Shown piece after piece: positions 1 through 9,061 of a stretch of DNA of 64,000 nucleotides. This stretch comes from Vallitaleaceae bacterium 9-2. Its GTDB lineage: Bacteria > Bacillota > Clostridia > Lachnospirales > Vallitaleaceae. The stretch's first letter is position 1. Every line of letters starts with the position of its first letter. The notes beneath the pieces were generated by a model, which searched no databases, was not told where the DNA came from, and saw only the letters and a list, made by a program, of their open reading frames with translations. The translations under genes were made by a program, and so were the position numbers. Location of the stretch: positions 3,596,001 to 3,660,000 of the forward strand of contig CP121691.1 of assembly GCA_038396585.1 (NCBI GenBank), written 5' to 3'.

Positions 1-815
1 ATAATGGGAATTTGTTTTCTGCACTGTATTTCAGCTCTAGTTAGGTCTTCAGCTTTTGTTCCATCAACTTTAATTGCATTGGTCATATTTAATGTAACAA
101 TACCAGGTAAGACAGATGGATATATCAAAACATGCCCTGCAGGATATGGGATATGCTTTCTTGCATATGATTGAAGATCCTCGCCATTTTTTAATTCGTA
201 GCTATCTTCAAAAAATGTAACATATCGAACCTCTTTTGTCTTTACGCCCCCCATTTTAAACATGATTGTCATTGGTTGCATTTTTCCATCATACTCACGT
301 CCTTTATAAAATCTAGCTCCTGACTTAGCAGCTATGTCGCCATCTCCACTTGCATCTACAATAACTTTCCCGTAAATCGCTTGTCGCCCGGATTTGTTTT
401 CTATTACAACACCTTTGATTGCACTTTCTACCATGATAACATCTGCTGCAAATGTATATAATAATAAATCCACCTTTGCTTCCTCAATCATCTCTAGCAT
501 TAATACTTTAAGTTGTTCTGGATTAATGAGTTTTTGTTCTTCCTTATAATCTAAGATATCATTACCATGTAAATAATTACTACGAACTAAGATTTCTTCA
601 TAAAATCCACCCTTAGTATTTCCTGTCCAATGACTCATTAGTCCTGTTGTTGCAACTCCGCCTAGTTGACCGGATTGTTCAATCAATAAGGTCTTCGCCC
701 CTTCTTTCCCTGCATTCACTGCTGCAGAAAAACCCGCCGGTCCACCGCCAATGACAATAACATCATAGTTGCCAAAGATTGGAATTTCTCTTTCTGCTTC
801 AAAATACTTTTTCAT
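1..815 (-). CDS. FAD-dependent oxidoreductase (partial, C-terminus off the left edge)
   Basis: About 271 residues of an open frame run from an ATG at 815 off the left edge without a stop. Near the N-terminus (about residues 18-30) is the dinucleotide-binding motif VIVIGGGPAGFSAA, followed by an acidic strand end (LLIEQ) typical of FAD binding. A later VIVDASGDGDIAAKSG segment is the second FAD-contacting motif of the FAD_oxidored (fumarate reductase/succinate dehydrogenase flavoprotein-like) family often found in carbohydrate clusters. A GAGGAGG ribosome binding site precedes the ATG. The gene is divergent from the PocR/AraC regulator at 943, which may control it. The substrate cannot be told because the C-terminal part is missing. 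Confidence 0.85.
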   Translation of the reverse strand, partial: MKKYFEAEREIPIFGNYDVIVIGGGPAGFSAAVNAGKEGAKTLLIEQSGQLGGVATTGLMSHWTGNTKGGFYEEILVRSNYLHGNDILDYKEEQKLINPEQLKVLMLEMIEEAKVDLLLYTFAADVIMVESAIKGVVIENKSGRQAIYGKVIVDASGDGDIAAKSGARFYKGREYDGKMQPMTIMFKMGGVKTKEVRYVTFFEDSYELKNGEDLQSYARKHIPYPAGHVLIYPSVLPGIVTLNMTNAIKVDGTKAEDLTRAEIQCRKQIPI

Positions 816-942
816 GTATGCCTCCTCAATAATTTTATATTATAACTGTAACAAAAATGCGAAGAATGAGATATAAAATTATTTTTGAGTTTTAGTAAAA
901 TATTTGGTATTATATGCTTATCAAAATATATTAGGTGAAATG

Positions 943-1755
943 ATGAATATTAAAAAAAATGAATATCTGCCAAAAACTATAACCTTAATTGAACAGAGTT
1001 TAAATGATTTGAAAAAAAACTATGATGTTTATATTAATTTTCATGATGTCATTGGTTTATCGCTTATTGATCAAGAGATTAGCCGTGTCCTCAATACATA
1101 TGCCTATCATCATAATTTTTATTGTAATCATATTAAATCTACCCCAGACGGATTTCATCAATGTATTAAGCAAAAAAATAAGGCATTGCATCATGCCTTT
1201 AAAATTCAAGAACCTTTTTGGGGACATTGCTATGCGGATTTTCACGAACTCGTTATCCCCATCATTATTAAAAATCATTATATTGGCGCTTTATTTATTG
1301 GAAATAATATCCTGTCAATAGCTAATTATCCTATATTCTATAGGGATTTAAAGATAATTTCTCTAATGTTTGATACTCTCTTTTATGATTACGAAAAATA
1401 CTTAATAACACGTACAGAAGACACCTCATATAGAGCCAAGAATTACATTGTAACAACTATGTCTTTTATCAAAGATAACTTCAATCAGGATTTGTCGCTT
1501 TCTTTGCTGGCTAAAAATGCTTTTTGCAATCCTACGTATTTAAGTTCTCAATTCAAAAAGATTACGAATATTACACTCAATCAATATATAACAAATATAC
1601 GTATCCAAGAATCTTTATATTATTTAGAATCTACCCATTTATCCATTACAAATATCGCTTTAAAAGTTGGTTTTAGTGATGGCTCTTACTACAGCAAAAA
1701 ATTTAAAGAACAAATGAATATTACGCCGATGCAATACAGACAAAGTCATATGTGA
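943..1755 (+). CDS. PocR-domain AraC family transcriptional regulator
   Basis: The predicted protein has about 270 residues. The N-terminal part (roughly 20-140) resembles a PocR ligand-sensing domain, with spaced cysteines in CNHIKSTPDGFHQC and GHCYAD. The last 100 residues form a two-helix-turn-helix AraC DNA-binding domain (FIKDNFNQDLSLSLLAKNAF, then NIALKVGFSDGSYYSKKFK and a TPMQYR end). The start is chosen at ATG 943 because AGGTG at 933-937 sits five bases upstream; ATG 940 and a TTG at 904 are alternatives. It is divergent from the FAD oxidoreductase at 1-815, the usual arrangement for a local regulator. PocR domains are known to sense small organic molecules; the ligand here is unknown. 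Confidence 0.85.
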   Translation: MNIKKNEYLPKTITLIEQSLNDLKKNYDVYINFHDVIGLSLIDQEISRVLNTYAYHHNFYCNHIKSTPDGFHQCIKQKNKALHHAFKIQEPFWGHCYADFHELVIPIIIKNHYIGALFIGNNILSIANYPIFYRDLKIISLMFDTLFYDYEKYLITRTEDTSYRAKNYIVTTMSFIKDNFNQDLSLSLLAKNAFCNPTYLSSQFKKITNITLNQYITNIRIQESLYYLESTHLSITNIALKVGFSDGSYYSKKFKEQMNITPMQYRQSHM

Positions 1756-1764
1756 TTTAGCGAA

Positions 1765-1900
1765 TAACTCACCCTTTTTATCTGATATTTGATTTTGCTT
1801 TCGATAGTCCTTTGGTGTCATTCCTGTTAATTTTTAAACACTTTACCAAAGTAACTTTGTAAAGCAAAGCTTAAATAATAAGAAATCTCAGATATAAACT
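1765..1900 (-). pseudogene. Degenerate C-terminus of an AraC family regulator
   Basis: Read on the minus strand, this stretch encodes SEISYYLSFALQSYFGKVFK and then, after a one-base frame change near 1832-1836, KLTGMTPKDYRKQNQ. That is the second helix-turn-helix and closing TPKDYR motif of an AraC domain. There is no start, no first helix-turn-helix and no continuous frame, so it is a relic. It abuts two other relics (chemotaxis receptor and transposase) in the same 700-base gap. Confidence 0.75.
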
Positions 1901-1979
1901 AATCCGAATACTTGAGAAGATTTTTGCATTTTTCATTTTTTTATGAATATAGTGAACAACGGTAATTCCTTCTATCGGC

Positions 1980-2125
1980 TTAGATTGCTGCATTAATCGC
2001 TAATAGATTTGTTTGATCTGCAATTTCTGTAATACGGTCAACAAATGTGCTAATATAATTTATTGATACCACAACACCGTTCATTTTTTTACTAATATTA
2101 ACGGATTGAATCCGCACTTTATTGA
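1980..2125 (-). pseudogene. Fragment of a methyl-accepting chemotaxis protein signalling domain
   Basis: About 48 minus-strand codons stay open and end in [17 protein letters not shown] immediately before a stop. This is the highly conserved hairpin-tip lead-in of chemotaxis receptors (usually [21 protein letters not shown]). The rest of the tip and both flanks of a receptor are absent. It is a decayed fragment and cannot form a working receptor. Confidence 0.7.
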
Positions 2126-2146
2126 TTCTGGATTGGCAATACTTTT

Positions 2147-2297
2147 TTAAACCGATTTTTCAAGGTGAATTCGTTTATATTTTGCTGGGCTAAAATAATC
2201 GAGTGAAGAATGGATTCTATGGTAATCTACCAATTCAATTTTTAGTTGCTCTATATTTTCAAATTTGTATTGCTTTACAAATTTAGTTTTGATAATT
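2147..2297 (-). pseudogene. C-terminal remnant of an IS3-type transposase
   Basis: Minus-strand translation gives VKQYKFENIEQLKIELVDY, then HRIHSSLDYFSPAKYKRIHL and a stop. This matches the end of the integrase core (rve_3) of IS3/IS150-like transposases, in which the two blocks are normally joined by a few residues such as VHWFNN; here that joint is deleted. No terminal inverted repeats or target duplication were recognised. From about 2298 to 2410 I see nothing but AT-rich sequence. The remnant suggests an insertion once landed here and helped break the neighbouring genes. Confidence 0.7.
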
Positions 2298-2410
2298 TTG
2301 TTTATTTAATTTTACCACTCATCTTTTTAATTATTTTAAGCTCTTAAAAGTTATCTGGCAATTTTTTTACAATGAAAACGGTGCAAAGCACATCTGAAGT
2401 CGACTGAAAA

Positions 2411-2453
2411 AGAAAAAAGACCCTTGCTCTAACTAAATGTTAGTCCAATGGTC
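2411..2453 (-). terminator. Rho-independent terminator for the AraC gene at 2452-3270
   Basis: On the minus strand an imperfect hairpin (outer GACC/GGTC, inner CTAAC/GTTAG) spans 2419-2453 and is followed by TTTTTTCTTTTTC at 2418 downwards. The hairpin starts inside the stop codon of the AraC gene, which is the last gene of the GH112 operon. Confidence 0.7.
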
Positions 2454-3270
2454 ATTTATTGTGCTTACGAAATTCATAAGGTGTCATTTTGACTATTTTT
2501 TTAAACGATTGGGAAAAATAACTTTGCGAAGTAAATCCACAAGAGTTTGCAATAGATGCAATGTTATAATCCGTCTCTTTTAACAACTTCTTACTGACTT
2601 GAATACGGACACTCGTCAGATAATTCATTAAAGATATCCCATAAGTTTTTGTAAAACAGTGGGACAGGTAATATTTGTTCAAGTGTAATTCTTCAGCTAG
2701 AAGGTCCAAGCTGATATTTTCTGCATAGTGGGCTTCCATGTACCGCTTTGCCTGATTACATTCTCGCATCACTTGTTGCGTAATTGAAGCAACCGCTTTA
2801 TTACCGGATATTTTCAGATATTCCAAAAATAAAAGTTCATAAATATTTTGTATCATCAATAGATGATGGTTGTTTTTACGATCGCCAATGTGCAAAAGTT
2901 CTTCTGTATAAAAATTAACTTTTTTAGTAATGGACAAAAAAGACGCTTTTGAGTATAGGCTATTATCCATTTCAATGGATATACTTCCTACACCAAAGAC
3001 TATATATTCTAGCGGATTATCTTCACTGGAGACTTCTCTGTGCTTGACATTGGGGTTGATTGCAATAAAGTCATAAGGACCAATGGCAATTTTTTGATCT
3101 TCGATATAAATCGTACCTTCACCACCAATAACCAAAAACATCTCACATAAAACATGGGTATGGGAAATGCTCGCCCACTCTCCTTCATAAGAAGAATGGG
3201 CAACATAGACGAGTTCTCCATAATTAATATCTTCAACTTTGTCAGATAAATAATATGTACGATTACTCAT
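2452..3270 (-). CDS. AraC family regulator with cupin sensor domain
   Basis: The protein has 272 residues. Residues about 20-95 form a cupin-like sugar-sensing domain (HTHVLCEMFLVIGGEGTIYI, then GPYDFIAINPNVKHRE), and residues about 170-270 form the double helix-turn-helix AraC domain ending in TPYEFRKH. It is the last gene of the run that starts with the binding protein at 8903 and lies 43 bases beyond the GH112 phosphorylase stop, so it is probably co-transcribed. It is the natural candidate regulator of that operon, responding to the imported sugar or its product. This is inference from position; no operator was identified. Confidence 0.88.
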   Translation of the reverse strand: MSNRTYYLSDKVEDINYGELVYVAHSSYEGEWASISHTHVLCEMFLVIGGEGTIYIEDQKIAIGPYDFIAINPNVKHREVSSEDNPLEYIVFGVGSISIEMDNSLYSKASFLSITKKVNFYTEELLHIGDRKNNHHLLMIQNIYELLFLEYLKISGNKAVASITQQVMRECNQAKRYMEAHYAENISLDLLAEELHLNKYYLSHCFTKTYGISLMNYLTSVRIQVSKKLLKETDYNIASIANSCGFTSQSYFSQSFKKIVKMTPYEFRKHNK

Positions 3271-3313
3271 GTTTACCCCTAACTTATCTTCACAGAATTT
3301 TAATCACTATAGA

Positions 3314-5482
3314 TTATTCATTGATATTATACCAAATTATTTCATTGGCTTCCATGGATAATTCAAAGGAACTTCCATCGCCTCGATAGATTTTTGTCTG
3401 TTGAGGCTCATAAGTATTATTCACAACACAGAATTTATTGTTTTTCACATATGCATGGACTTCAATATGATAGTTGGTACTATGCCATTGCTCTAAGCTC
3501 TCTTGTGCATGTGCTGAGAAAAGAATTGCACGGTGTAACATTCGCACGTTTTGATGACTGTAAGGCAATCCGCTAATATACACACTTCGCCCTTTTCCAA
3601 AATCATTGGTCGCAAGTTGAATACCTAAGTCTTTTTGCGCAATGACTGTTGTGTTTTCCATAGCAAAGATGTCTTTTTGTCCTTCACCAAAATCAATGTC
3701 TCCATCACAATCTTGTGTAATAAAGTGCTCTTGTTCTTGCCAGTTGTACTTATCATAGTTCAGTGTAAATCCAGTTTCTTTTTCAACACCCAGGGCATCT
3801 GCTAATTGGAAAAAGCGTCCTTGATATTGATGGGCTGTTGGTTCTCCAACACCAATAAATCCACCACCGCTATAAATAAACTGTCGAATACGTGTAATAA
3901 TCTGCTCGTCTATCCAGTAAGAACCACCACTATGGGCTGTATCTGCTCCTCCCACATTAATGATAACATCTATATCATCAAGAAGATGCGCATCTTGCTT
4001 AATATCATCAAAGCTAATAAAGCGTACATCATACGGTCCACCTGCTAGTGCTTCAACGATACCTGCATAACTATAGTTTTGCTTTTGGTACAATGCATGA
4101 TGCACCATGTGATTTCCCCATGCACGCATATGTCCCCATGCATTTAAAACAGCTACAGTTTTTACACAGTATGGCGTTGTTCCTTTGACATTGTCATATA
4201 ACACTCTAAATTCGTCGGCCACACTCTTAATATACTCAATAAAATCCGGGAATTCTAATGCAAGTTTTAGGTATCCACCATAACCAATACGGTCTATAGG
4301 TTTTCGAAGAATCGCACGTCGTGCAGTAACCCAATTTTCTTTGGCTTCTTTTATTGGATTTCCATTTTCATGGAATGTATCCGGGAAAAAGTAAGGTAAA
4401 AAGCGTCCTTCTGTGTATTTGACACCTTCAATATCACTGATTAGTCGAAGGGTGCTTCCATTACCAACACTACCTACTACTGCATCAAGCCCAATCTCTC
4501 CAAAAGCTTCTAAAAATGGTTCTGTTCCAATCCAATGGTCCCCAAGAAACATCATCGCTTCTTTGCCATAATCATGCACAATGTCTACGAATTCTTTTGC
4601 TAATGCAGAGACTTCTTTGACTTGAAAATGCACAAAATCCATAAACTCTTTTGATGGGTTTCTATATTGGTTATTATAGTATCCTTGATCTATAATATAT
4701 TCCGCTCTAAATGGATATCCAACTTCTTTTTCAAATTGCTCGAGAATATATGGACTAACCGATGCTGAATAGCCATACCAATCCACATATTTTTCACGTT
4801 TTAGTTCATCAAATACAAGGGTAAACTGGTGAAAAAATGTTGTAAAACGTACTACATCTACATCTGGTTTTTCTTCTAGAAAAGTTTTTAACCGCTTAAG
4901 ACTATGTTCACGAGTTTTTGGCTGGCGAACATCAAAAGTGATTTGATGCTCTACATCATCCCACTCATTCACAACGCTATTGTACATATGTACCGGGTCC
5001 CAGATAAGGTATGCCAAAAAGCTTACTGTATATTCATGAAAAGCTTTACATCCATTAATGAGAACACGACCTGTCTGATCGTTATAATCCCACAAACTGG
5101 CATCAACAACTTGTCCCGTTGTTCGATCAATAACTTCCCACCAACGCTTTGGATTGTCTCGTTCATTGACTTGCATCAATTCGTCGCTAATCCCTTGCAT
5201 AAGGGGAATCTCTAAGGTCTCTTCCGATGCCAGATAAAATCCTGTCATGATGTAGCATTGTTGTACTTCTTCTGGATGCTGTTTTGCCCATGCGTTGTCT
5301 TTACGTGTTGTATAATAGGTTGCATAACGTTTTGCATCTAAGGTATTTAGCTCTTCCGGAAAGTCTGTTCCATCACAGTCTCTCACTGCATCTGCGCCTA
5401 AAAAGTCTACAATTCGAAGTGTTTCATCAACAATATCTGTGTCCGTTGGTATTGTCAGTCTTCCTCTTAAGTTATCTTTCAT
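3314..5482 (-). CDS. GH112 beta-galactoside phosphorylase (galacto-N-biose/lacto-N-biose or galactosyl-rhamnose type)
   Basis: The 722-residue protein matches the GH112 family over its length: GADAVRDCDGTDFPEE near the N-terminus, EYTVSFLAYLIWDPVHMYN (about 150-168), and MMFLGDHWIGTEPF, where Asp315 corresponds to the catalytic acid. YTEGRFLPYFFPDTF, GGGFIGVGEPTAHQYQGRFF and GRSVYISGLPYS follow. Family members phosphorolyse Gal-beta-1,3-HexNAc or Gal-beta-1,4-rhamnose to galactose 1-phosphate in the cytoplasm. The GH105 gene elsewhere in the window allows the rhamnose reading, the hexosaminidase the amino-sugar reading; sequence alone does not settle it. It is preceded by a dedicated binding protein and two permeases, as in bifidobacterial lacto-N-biose loci, but the kinase and uridylyltransferase of those loci are absent. 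Confidence 0.9.
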   Translation of the reverse strand: MKDNLRGRLTIPTDTDIVDETLRIVDFLGADAVRDCDGTDFPEELNTLDAKRYATYYTTRKDNAWAKQHPEEVQQCYIMTGFYLASEETLEIPLMQGISDELMQVNERDNPKRWWEVIDRTTGQVVDASLWDYNDQTGRVLINGCKAFHEYTVSFLAYLIWDPVHMYNSVVNEWDDVEHQITFDVRQPKTREHSLKRLKTFLEEKPDVDVVRFTTFFHQFTLVFDELKREKYVDWYGYSASVSPYILEQFEKEVGYPFRAEYIIDQGYYNNQYRNPSKEFMDFVHFQVKEVSALAKEFVDIVHDYGKEAMMFLGDHWIGTEPFLEAFGEIGLDAVVGSVGNGSTLRLISDIEGVKYTEGRFLPYFFPDTFHENGNPIKEAKENWVTARRAILRKPIDRIGYGGYLKLALEFPDFIEYIKSVADEFRVLYDNVKGTTPYCVKTVAVLNAWGHMRAWGNHMVHHALYQKQNYSYAGIVEALAGGPYDVRFISFDDIKQDAHLLDDIDVIINVGGADTAHSGGSYWIDEQIITRIRQFIYSGGGFIGVGEPTAHQYQGRFFQLADALGVEKETGFTLNYDKYNWQEQEHFITQDCDGDIDFGEGQKDIFAMENTTVIAQKDLGIQLATNDFGKGRSVYISGLPYSHQNVRMLHRAILFSAHAQESLEQWHSTNYHIEVHAYVKNNKFCVVNNTYEPQQTKIYRGDGSSFELSMEANEIIWYNINE

Positions 5483-5497
5483 TTTTCGTACTCCTCA

Positions 5498-5686
5498 TTA
5501 TTTAGAATGCGGTTTGTTATACACATACAATGCAAGTAGGAGCATAACTAAACCAAACATTTGAATCATTAATCCTTGAACCCCTATATCCTTATGTCCC
5601 ATGATGACAAAAATTGTTCCGACAATAATCCATAAGAATGCAAAGATTCGTTTTATGACTGCTTTTCCATATTCATCTTTTATCAT
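5498..5686 (-). CDS. Small two-helix membrane protein
   Basis: The 62-residue protein has two hydrophobic stretches (about 12-31 and 36-55) separated by the short polar turn GHKDIG, with lysine-rich ends. It begins one base after the permease gene and ends 15 bases before the phosphorylase gene, so it is part of the operon. It resembles small uncharacterised proteins sometimes found beside CUT1 permeases (possibly the DUF6903 type; not verified). No function can be assigned; a helper of the transporter is conceivable. Confidence 0.75.
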   Translation of the reverse strand: MIKDEYGKAVIKRIFAFLWIIVGTIFVIMGHKDIGVQGLMIQMFGLVMLLLALYVYNKPHSK

Positions 5687-5687
5687 C

Positions 5688-6566
5688 CTAACCTTTTAAA
5701 CCTCCTAACGTCATTCCTTGCGTTAATCGCTTCTGTACAAAGATATAGAGAATAAGCGTTGGCAACATAACCATGACCAATCCAGCATACATCTGTCCAT
5801 ATTGCGCAGCTGCATTTTGTGCTTTCATTAAGTTCATAAGCCCTACTGGTAATGTTCTTGCTCCTCCAGCTTTTGTTAATAACGTCATTGAAATAATGTA
5901 TTCGTTCCAGAAGGATAAAAAGTTAAATAAAATAACGGTGACAATGCTCGGTTTTGCCATTGGCAATATAACCTGGCACATGGTTCGAAAATGTCCTGCA
6001 CCATCTACATACGCAGCTTCTTCAAAGTCTTTTGGCAGTGTAACCAAATACCCCGATAGTAAATAAATTGTAAAGGGCAATGCTGTTGAAGCATATACTA
6101 GTGCTAATACAAATATATTGTTAAGCAAAAATCCATGACCAAATGTTGTGTTCATCCATTTGTCTGCATCAACAAACATCAAGAAGATAGGAACAACAAT
6201 ATAGTTTACATTAATAAACAGACCTGCCATGAACATGCCTCTAAAAAATTTCTTGCCAAAAAAATCAAAGCGTGTTAATACGTAGGATGCAGGTAATGCA
6301 ACAATCAAAAGAATAAGAATAGCTAATGATGTAACAATAACTGACGTCAGCATATAGCTTCCCATATTAGCCTTATTCCATGCATCTGCAAAGTTTTGTA
6401 TATAAAATCCTGCAGGCATTGCCCAAGGATTTCCATAAAACTCGGCATTTTCTTTGATTGAAGCTAAAAATACCCAGCCAACAGGAACAATGATTGTTAT
6501 CGTTAATGAAATGAGTGCAACATATATAAAAATTTTATACAGCGAATTTGTCTTTAGATTTTTCAT
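5688..6566 (-). CDS. CUT1 sugar ABC transporter permease (MalG type)
   Basis: The 292-residue protein has about six membrane segments. The loop EEAAYVDGAGHFRTMCQVILPMAKP (cited here as EAA...G...LP) is the ATPase-coupling motif of binding-protein-dependent permeases. The N-terminal membrane segment followed by WVFLASIKENAEF and the C-terminal GMTLGGLKG ending are typical of the MalG-side partner. It lies 9 bases after the MalF-type permease and pairs with it to move the sugar delivered by the lipoprotein at 7512-8903. No ATPase is encoded nearby, so a shared MsmX-like ATPase is presumed. Confidence 0.92.
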   Translation of the reverse strand: MKNLKTNSLYKIFIYVALISLTITIIVPVGWVFLASIKENAEFYGNPWAMPAGFYIQNFADAWNKANMGSYMLTSVIVTSLAILILLIVALPASYVLTRFDFFGKKFFRGMFMAGLFINVNYIVVPIFLMFVDADKWMNTTFGHGFLLNNIFVLALVYASTALPFTIYLLSGYLVTLPKDFEEAAYVDGAGHFRTMCQVILPMAKPSIVTVILFNFLSFWNEYIISMTLLTKAGGARTLPVGLMNLMKAQNAAAQYGQMYAGLVMVMLPTLILYIFVQKRLTQGMTLGGLKG

Positions 6567-6575
6567 ATTATCCTC

Positions 6576-7466
6576 CTAGAATTCAAGCGGTTCGCGTTTT
6601 GTAACTGCGCTGACAACGGCAGATAGTGCAAAAGAAAAGATAAAAATAACTACACCAATCGCCATACCATAGCCATAACTTGAATTCGTATAGGCTTGTT
6701 TATACATATAACTTAAGAAAACTTCTGTACTTCCATCCGGTCCACCTGATGTCATTGCTTGCACAAAGAGAAAACTCATATTGATTGAACTAATAATGAA
6801 GAATGTAAGTGTCGTTCGAATATTCGTCCAGATAAGTGGTAATGTAATCTGAAAGAATTGAGTAATCTTGCCGGCACCTTCCAGGCCGGCAGATTCATAC
6901 AAGCTTTTTGGAATACTTGACATACTTGCGATATACATGACCATATAATATCCAACCGCTTGCCATACCATGGCAGCGACCAAACTATAGATAACTATTT
7001 TTTGATCGCCTAGCCATAAAATATCTGGTTGGTCTGGTCGAAATAAACGAATGAAACTGTTGAGTATACCATTTTTAGGGTCATATATTGCACTAAAAAT
7101 AGCTGCAATGACTACAACAGATAATATATTCGGGATGTAAAATACAATTCTAAAGATATTCGCCCCTTTAATTTTCTCCTGGGTAAGGATCGCCGCAAAT
7201 AATATTGCGAATAAGAATGTAATCATTGTCACTAAGATTAAAAGCAACAACGTATTTTGAAACGATTGGTAGAACCGTTGGTCTTCAAAAAGAATTCTAA
7301 AGTTGTTTAGACCAACAAACTCCTTGTTTGGCGAAAAGCCTCCCCATTTAAACAGCGACATTTTGAATACGTTTATTGTAGGTATAACCATAAAAACGAT
7401 AAATAAGATCACTGCAGGAGAAAGACACAATGTAATAAATAACCGACTGCTTCTTCCATTTTTCAT
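6576..7466 (-). CDS. CUT1 sugar ABC transporter permease (MalF type)
   Basis: The 296-residue protein has about six membrane segments: a first helix LCLSPAVILFIVFMVIPTI, the MalF-family signature FKWGGFSPNKEFVGLNNF after it, and the coupling loop ESAGLEGAGKITQFFQITLP. Its end KREPLEF is short. It sits between the binding protein (45 bases upstream) and the MalG-type permease (9 bases downstream) and is clearly part of the same importer. Confidence 0.92.
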   Translation of the reverse strand: MKNGRSSRLFITLCLSPAVILFIVFMVIPTINVFKMSLFKWGGFSPNKEFVGLNNFRILFEDQRFYQSFQNTLLLLILVTMITFLFAILFAAILTQEKIKGANIFRIVFYIPNILSVVVIAAIFSAIYDPKNGILNSFIRLFRPDQPDILWLGDQKIVIYSLVAAMVWQAVGYYMVMYIASMSSIPKSLYESAGLEGAGKITQFFQITLPLIWTNIRTTLTFFIISSINMSFLFVQAMTSGGPDGSTEVFLSYMYKQAYTNSSYGYGMAIGVVIFIFSFALSAVVSAVTKREPLEF

Positions 7467-7511
7467 TTGTCTAAAGATCTCCTTACATTTTTTTCATTCG
7501 ATAGATTCCGA

Positions 7512-8903
7512 TTATTTCAATGCTTCACGAAGTCGATTGCTTGCTTCAATAACGCTTGCAACCCATTCATCACGTGTCTTATCACCTGTTACCAAACTAT
7601 CTACAGTTCCAAACAATGTGTCTGCCATGTTAACACCTTCAACAGGCTCTGTTGCTGCAAAGTTACCCATAGCTGCTTTTGCACCATCATTGTATACACT
7701 ATAGAAAAGTTTGTTCTCGCCAGTTAAGTAATCTGTCATATCAAAAATAGGTTGAACTGCATTGCTAGCCGCAAAAATAGCTGCTGCTTCATCTGAGTAT
7801 AAGAAACTAATAAATTCTTTTGCTAGCTCAGGATTCTTTGCCGCTGCTGGAACCCATGCTTGTTCAAAAAATGTATAGGAATATTGGTCTGAAGTGTCAT
7901 CAAGTGCTGGTAGCGCTGTGAATCCCCACTCAAAACCTTCCGCTCTTGGAGCATCTGCCATTTCACCTGTTACCCAAGTACCATTTGGCATAAATAATGC
8001 TTCGTTATCTAAAATAAGTTGCTGATTTTTTAAGTAGTTTTCATTGTTCGCATTTGCTGGTGTTGTTGCTTCTGTATATGATGCCAATTTTTCAACAATG
8101 TCAAATGCTTTTTGTGCTTCATCTGTTGTCCAAATGCCTTCTTCATATGTCATTGCTGCGTTAAATAGTGTTGGACCACCAGTAACATTTAACAATCCAT
8201 AGAAAAGTGCATCAAAGTACCCTGTTGTAGGATATGTGAATAATGCGATACCTTCCGCCTTAGCTTTTTCGCCAAGTTCCCACATTCCGTCCCAAGTTGT
8301 TGGTACTTCCCAACCTTTTTCTTCAAATAGTGCTGCATTATAGAATAAACCGCAAGGACTATAAAACATTGGTGCTAAATAAGTCTTACCATCACCATAT
8401 GGGTTTGTGATTCTAGTTGATGTAAATCCTGGAATTAATTTTTCAGATACTGTAATGTCTTCCCCTGGAACATTCATTGACAACACGTCTGTGATATCAA
8501 GAATTGCTTGTTCTTTTATAAGGGTCTCTGTCAACGCTGCTGGACGACCTACGCCTAGATGAACAACATCTGGATAGTCTCCTGCTTTCATGCTTGGACT
8601 AATAGCATCTTCCAAGTTTTTATCAACAATCAGCTCAATGCTCACACCTGGGTGTATCGCTTCAAAAGCTGCGGCAACATCTGTCCACATCTGTGCTCCA
8701 TAAGCTGTCTCAATGGCTGCAACTGTTAATTGTTGTTCTTGTACATCATCCCCTGTTGTTGCATCGGATCCTGCATCATTATTTGTATCTTGGGAATTCC
8801 CCGTTGATGCATCGCCTGAATTTGCTGTTTCATCATTTTGGCAACCTGCAAAAAGTCCTACAGACAATACCAATACCAATAAAATACTTAGTGCTTTTTT
8901 CAT
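7512..8903 (-). CDS. Sugar-binding lipoprotein of the GH112-linked ABC importer
   Basis: The 463-residue protein starts with a lipoprotein signal peptide; the lipobox LFAGC puts the acylated cysteine at residue 21. An Asn/Asp/Thr-rich linker (about 22-60) tethers the domain to the membrane. The body is a family 1 solute-binding protein: AAAFEAIHPGVSIELIVD, GDYPDVVHLG, then WDGMWELGEKAKAEG and AAIFAASNAVQPIFD. It is the first gene of the run and has an AAGGAGAAAAG ribosome binding site. Since the downstream enzyme is a GH112 phosphorylase, its ligand is probably the corresponding galactosyl disaccharide or a longer oligosaccharide. Confidence 0.92.
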   Translation of the reverse strand: MKKALSILLVLVLSVGLFAGCQNDETANSGDASTGNSQDTNNDAGSDATTGDDVQEQQLTVAAIETAYGAQMWTDVAAAFEAIHPGVSIELIVDKNLEDAISPSMKAGDYPDVVHLGVGRPAALTETLIKEQAILDITDVLSMNVPGEDITVSEKLIPGFTSTRITNPYGDGKTYLAPMFYSPCGLFYNAALFEEKGWEVPTTWDGMWELGEKAKAEGIALFTYPTTGYFDALFYGLLNVTGGPTLFNAAMTYEEGIWTTDEAQKAFDIVEKLASYTEATTPANANNENYLKNQQLILDNEALFMPNGTWVTGEMADAPRAEGFEWGFTALPALDDTSDQYSYTFFEQAWVPAAAKNPELAKEFISFLYSDEAAAIFAASNAVQPIFDMTDYLTGENKLFYSVYNDGAKAAMGNFAATEPVEGVNMADTLFGTVDSLVTGDKTRDEWVASVIEASNRLREALK

Positions 8904-9061
8904 AATATCTTTTCTCCTTTTTTATTATAAGATACCCTTATTATAAGCACTGTCTCTCCAAGCGAATACATGATTATTGTTACTTTTTTTATATTTCTTG
9001 CTTTGCAATTAATTTTTCGCAAAAATTTTCAACATTTTTTTATTAATTATGTTATTTTCTC

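Noticed and set aside
7303-7704. Overlapping plus-strand frames across the permease/binding-protein junction
   Set aside because: They run antisense to two well-supported genes and show no start signal or recognisable domain.
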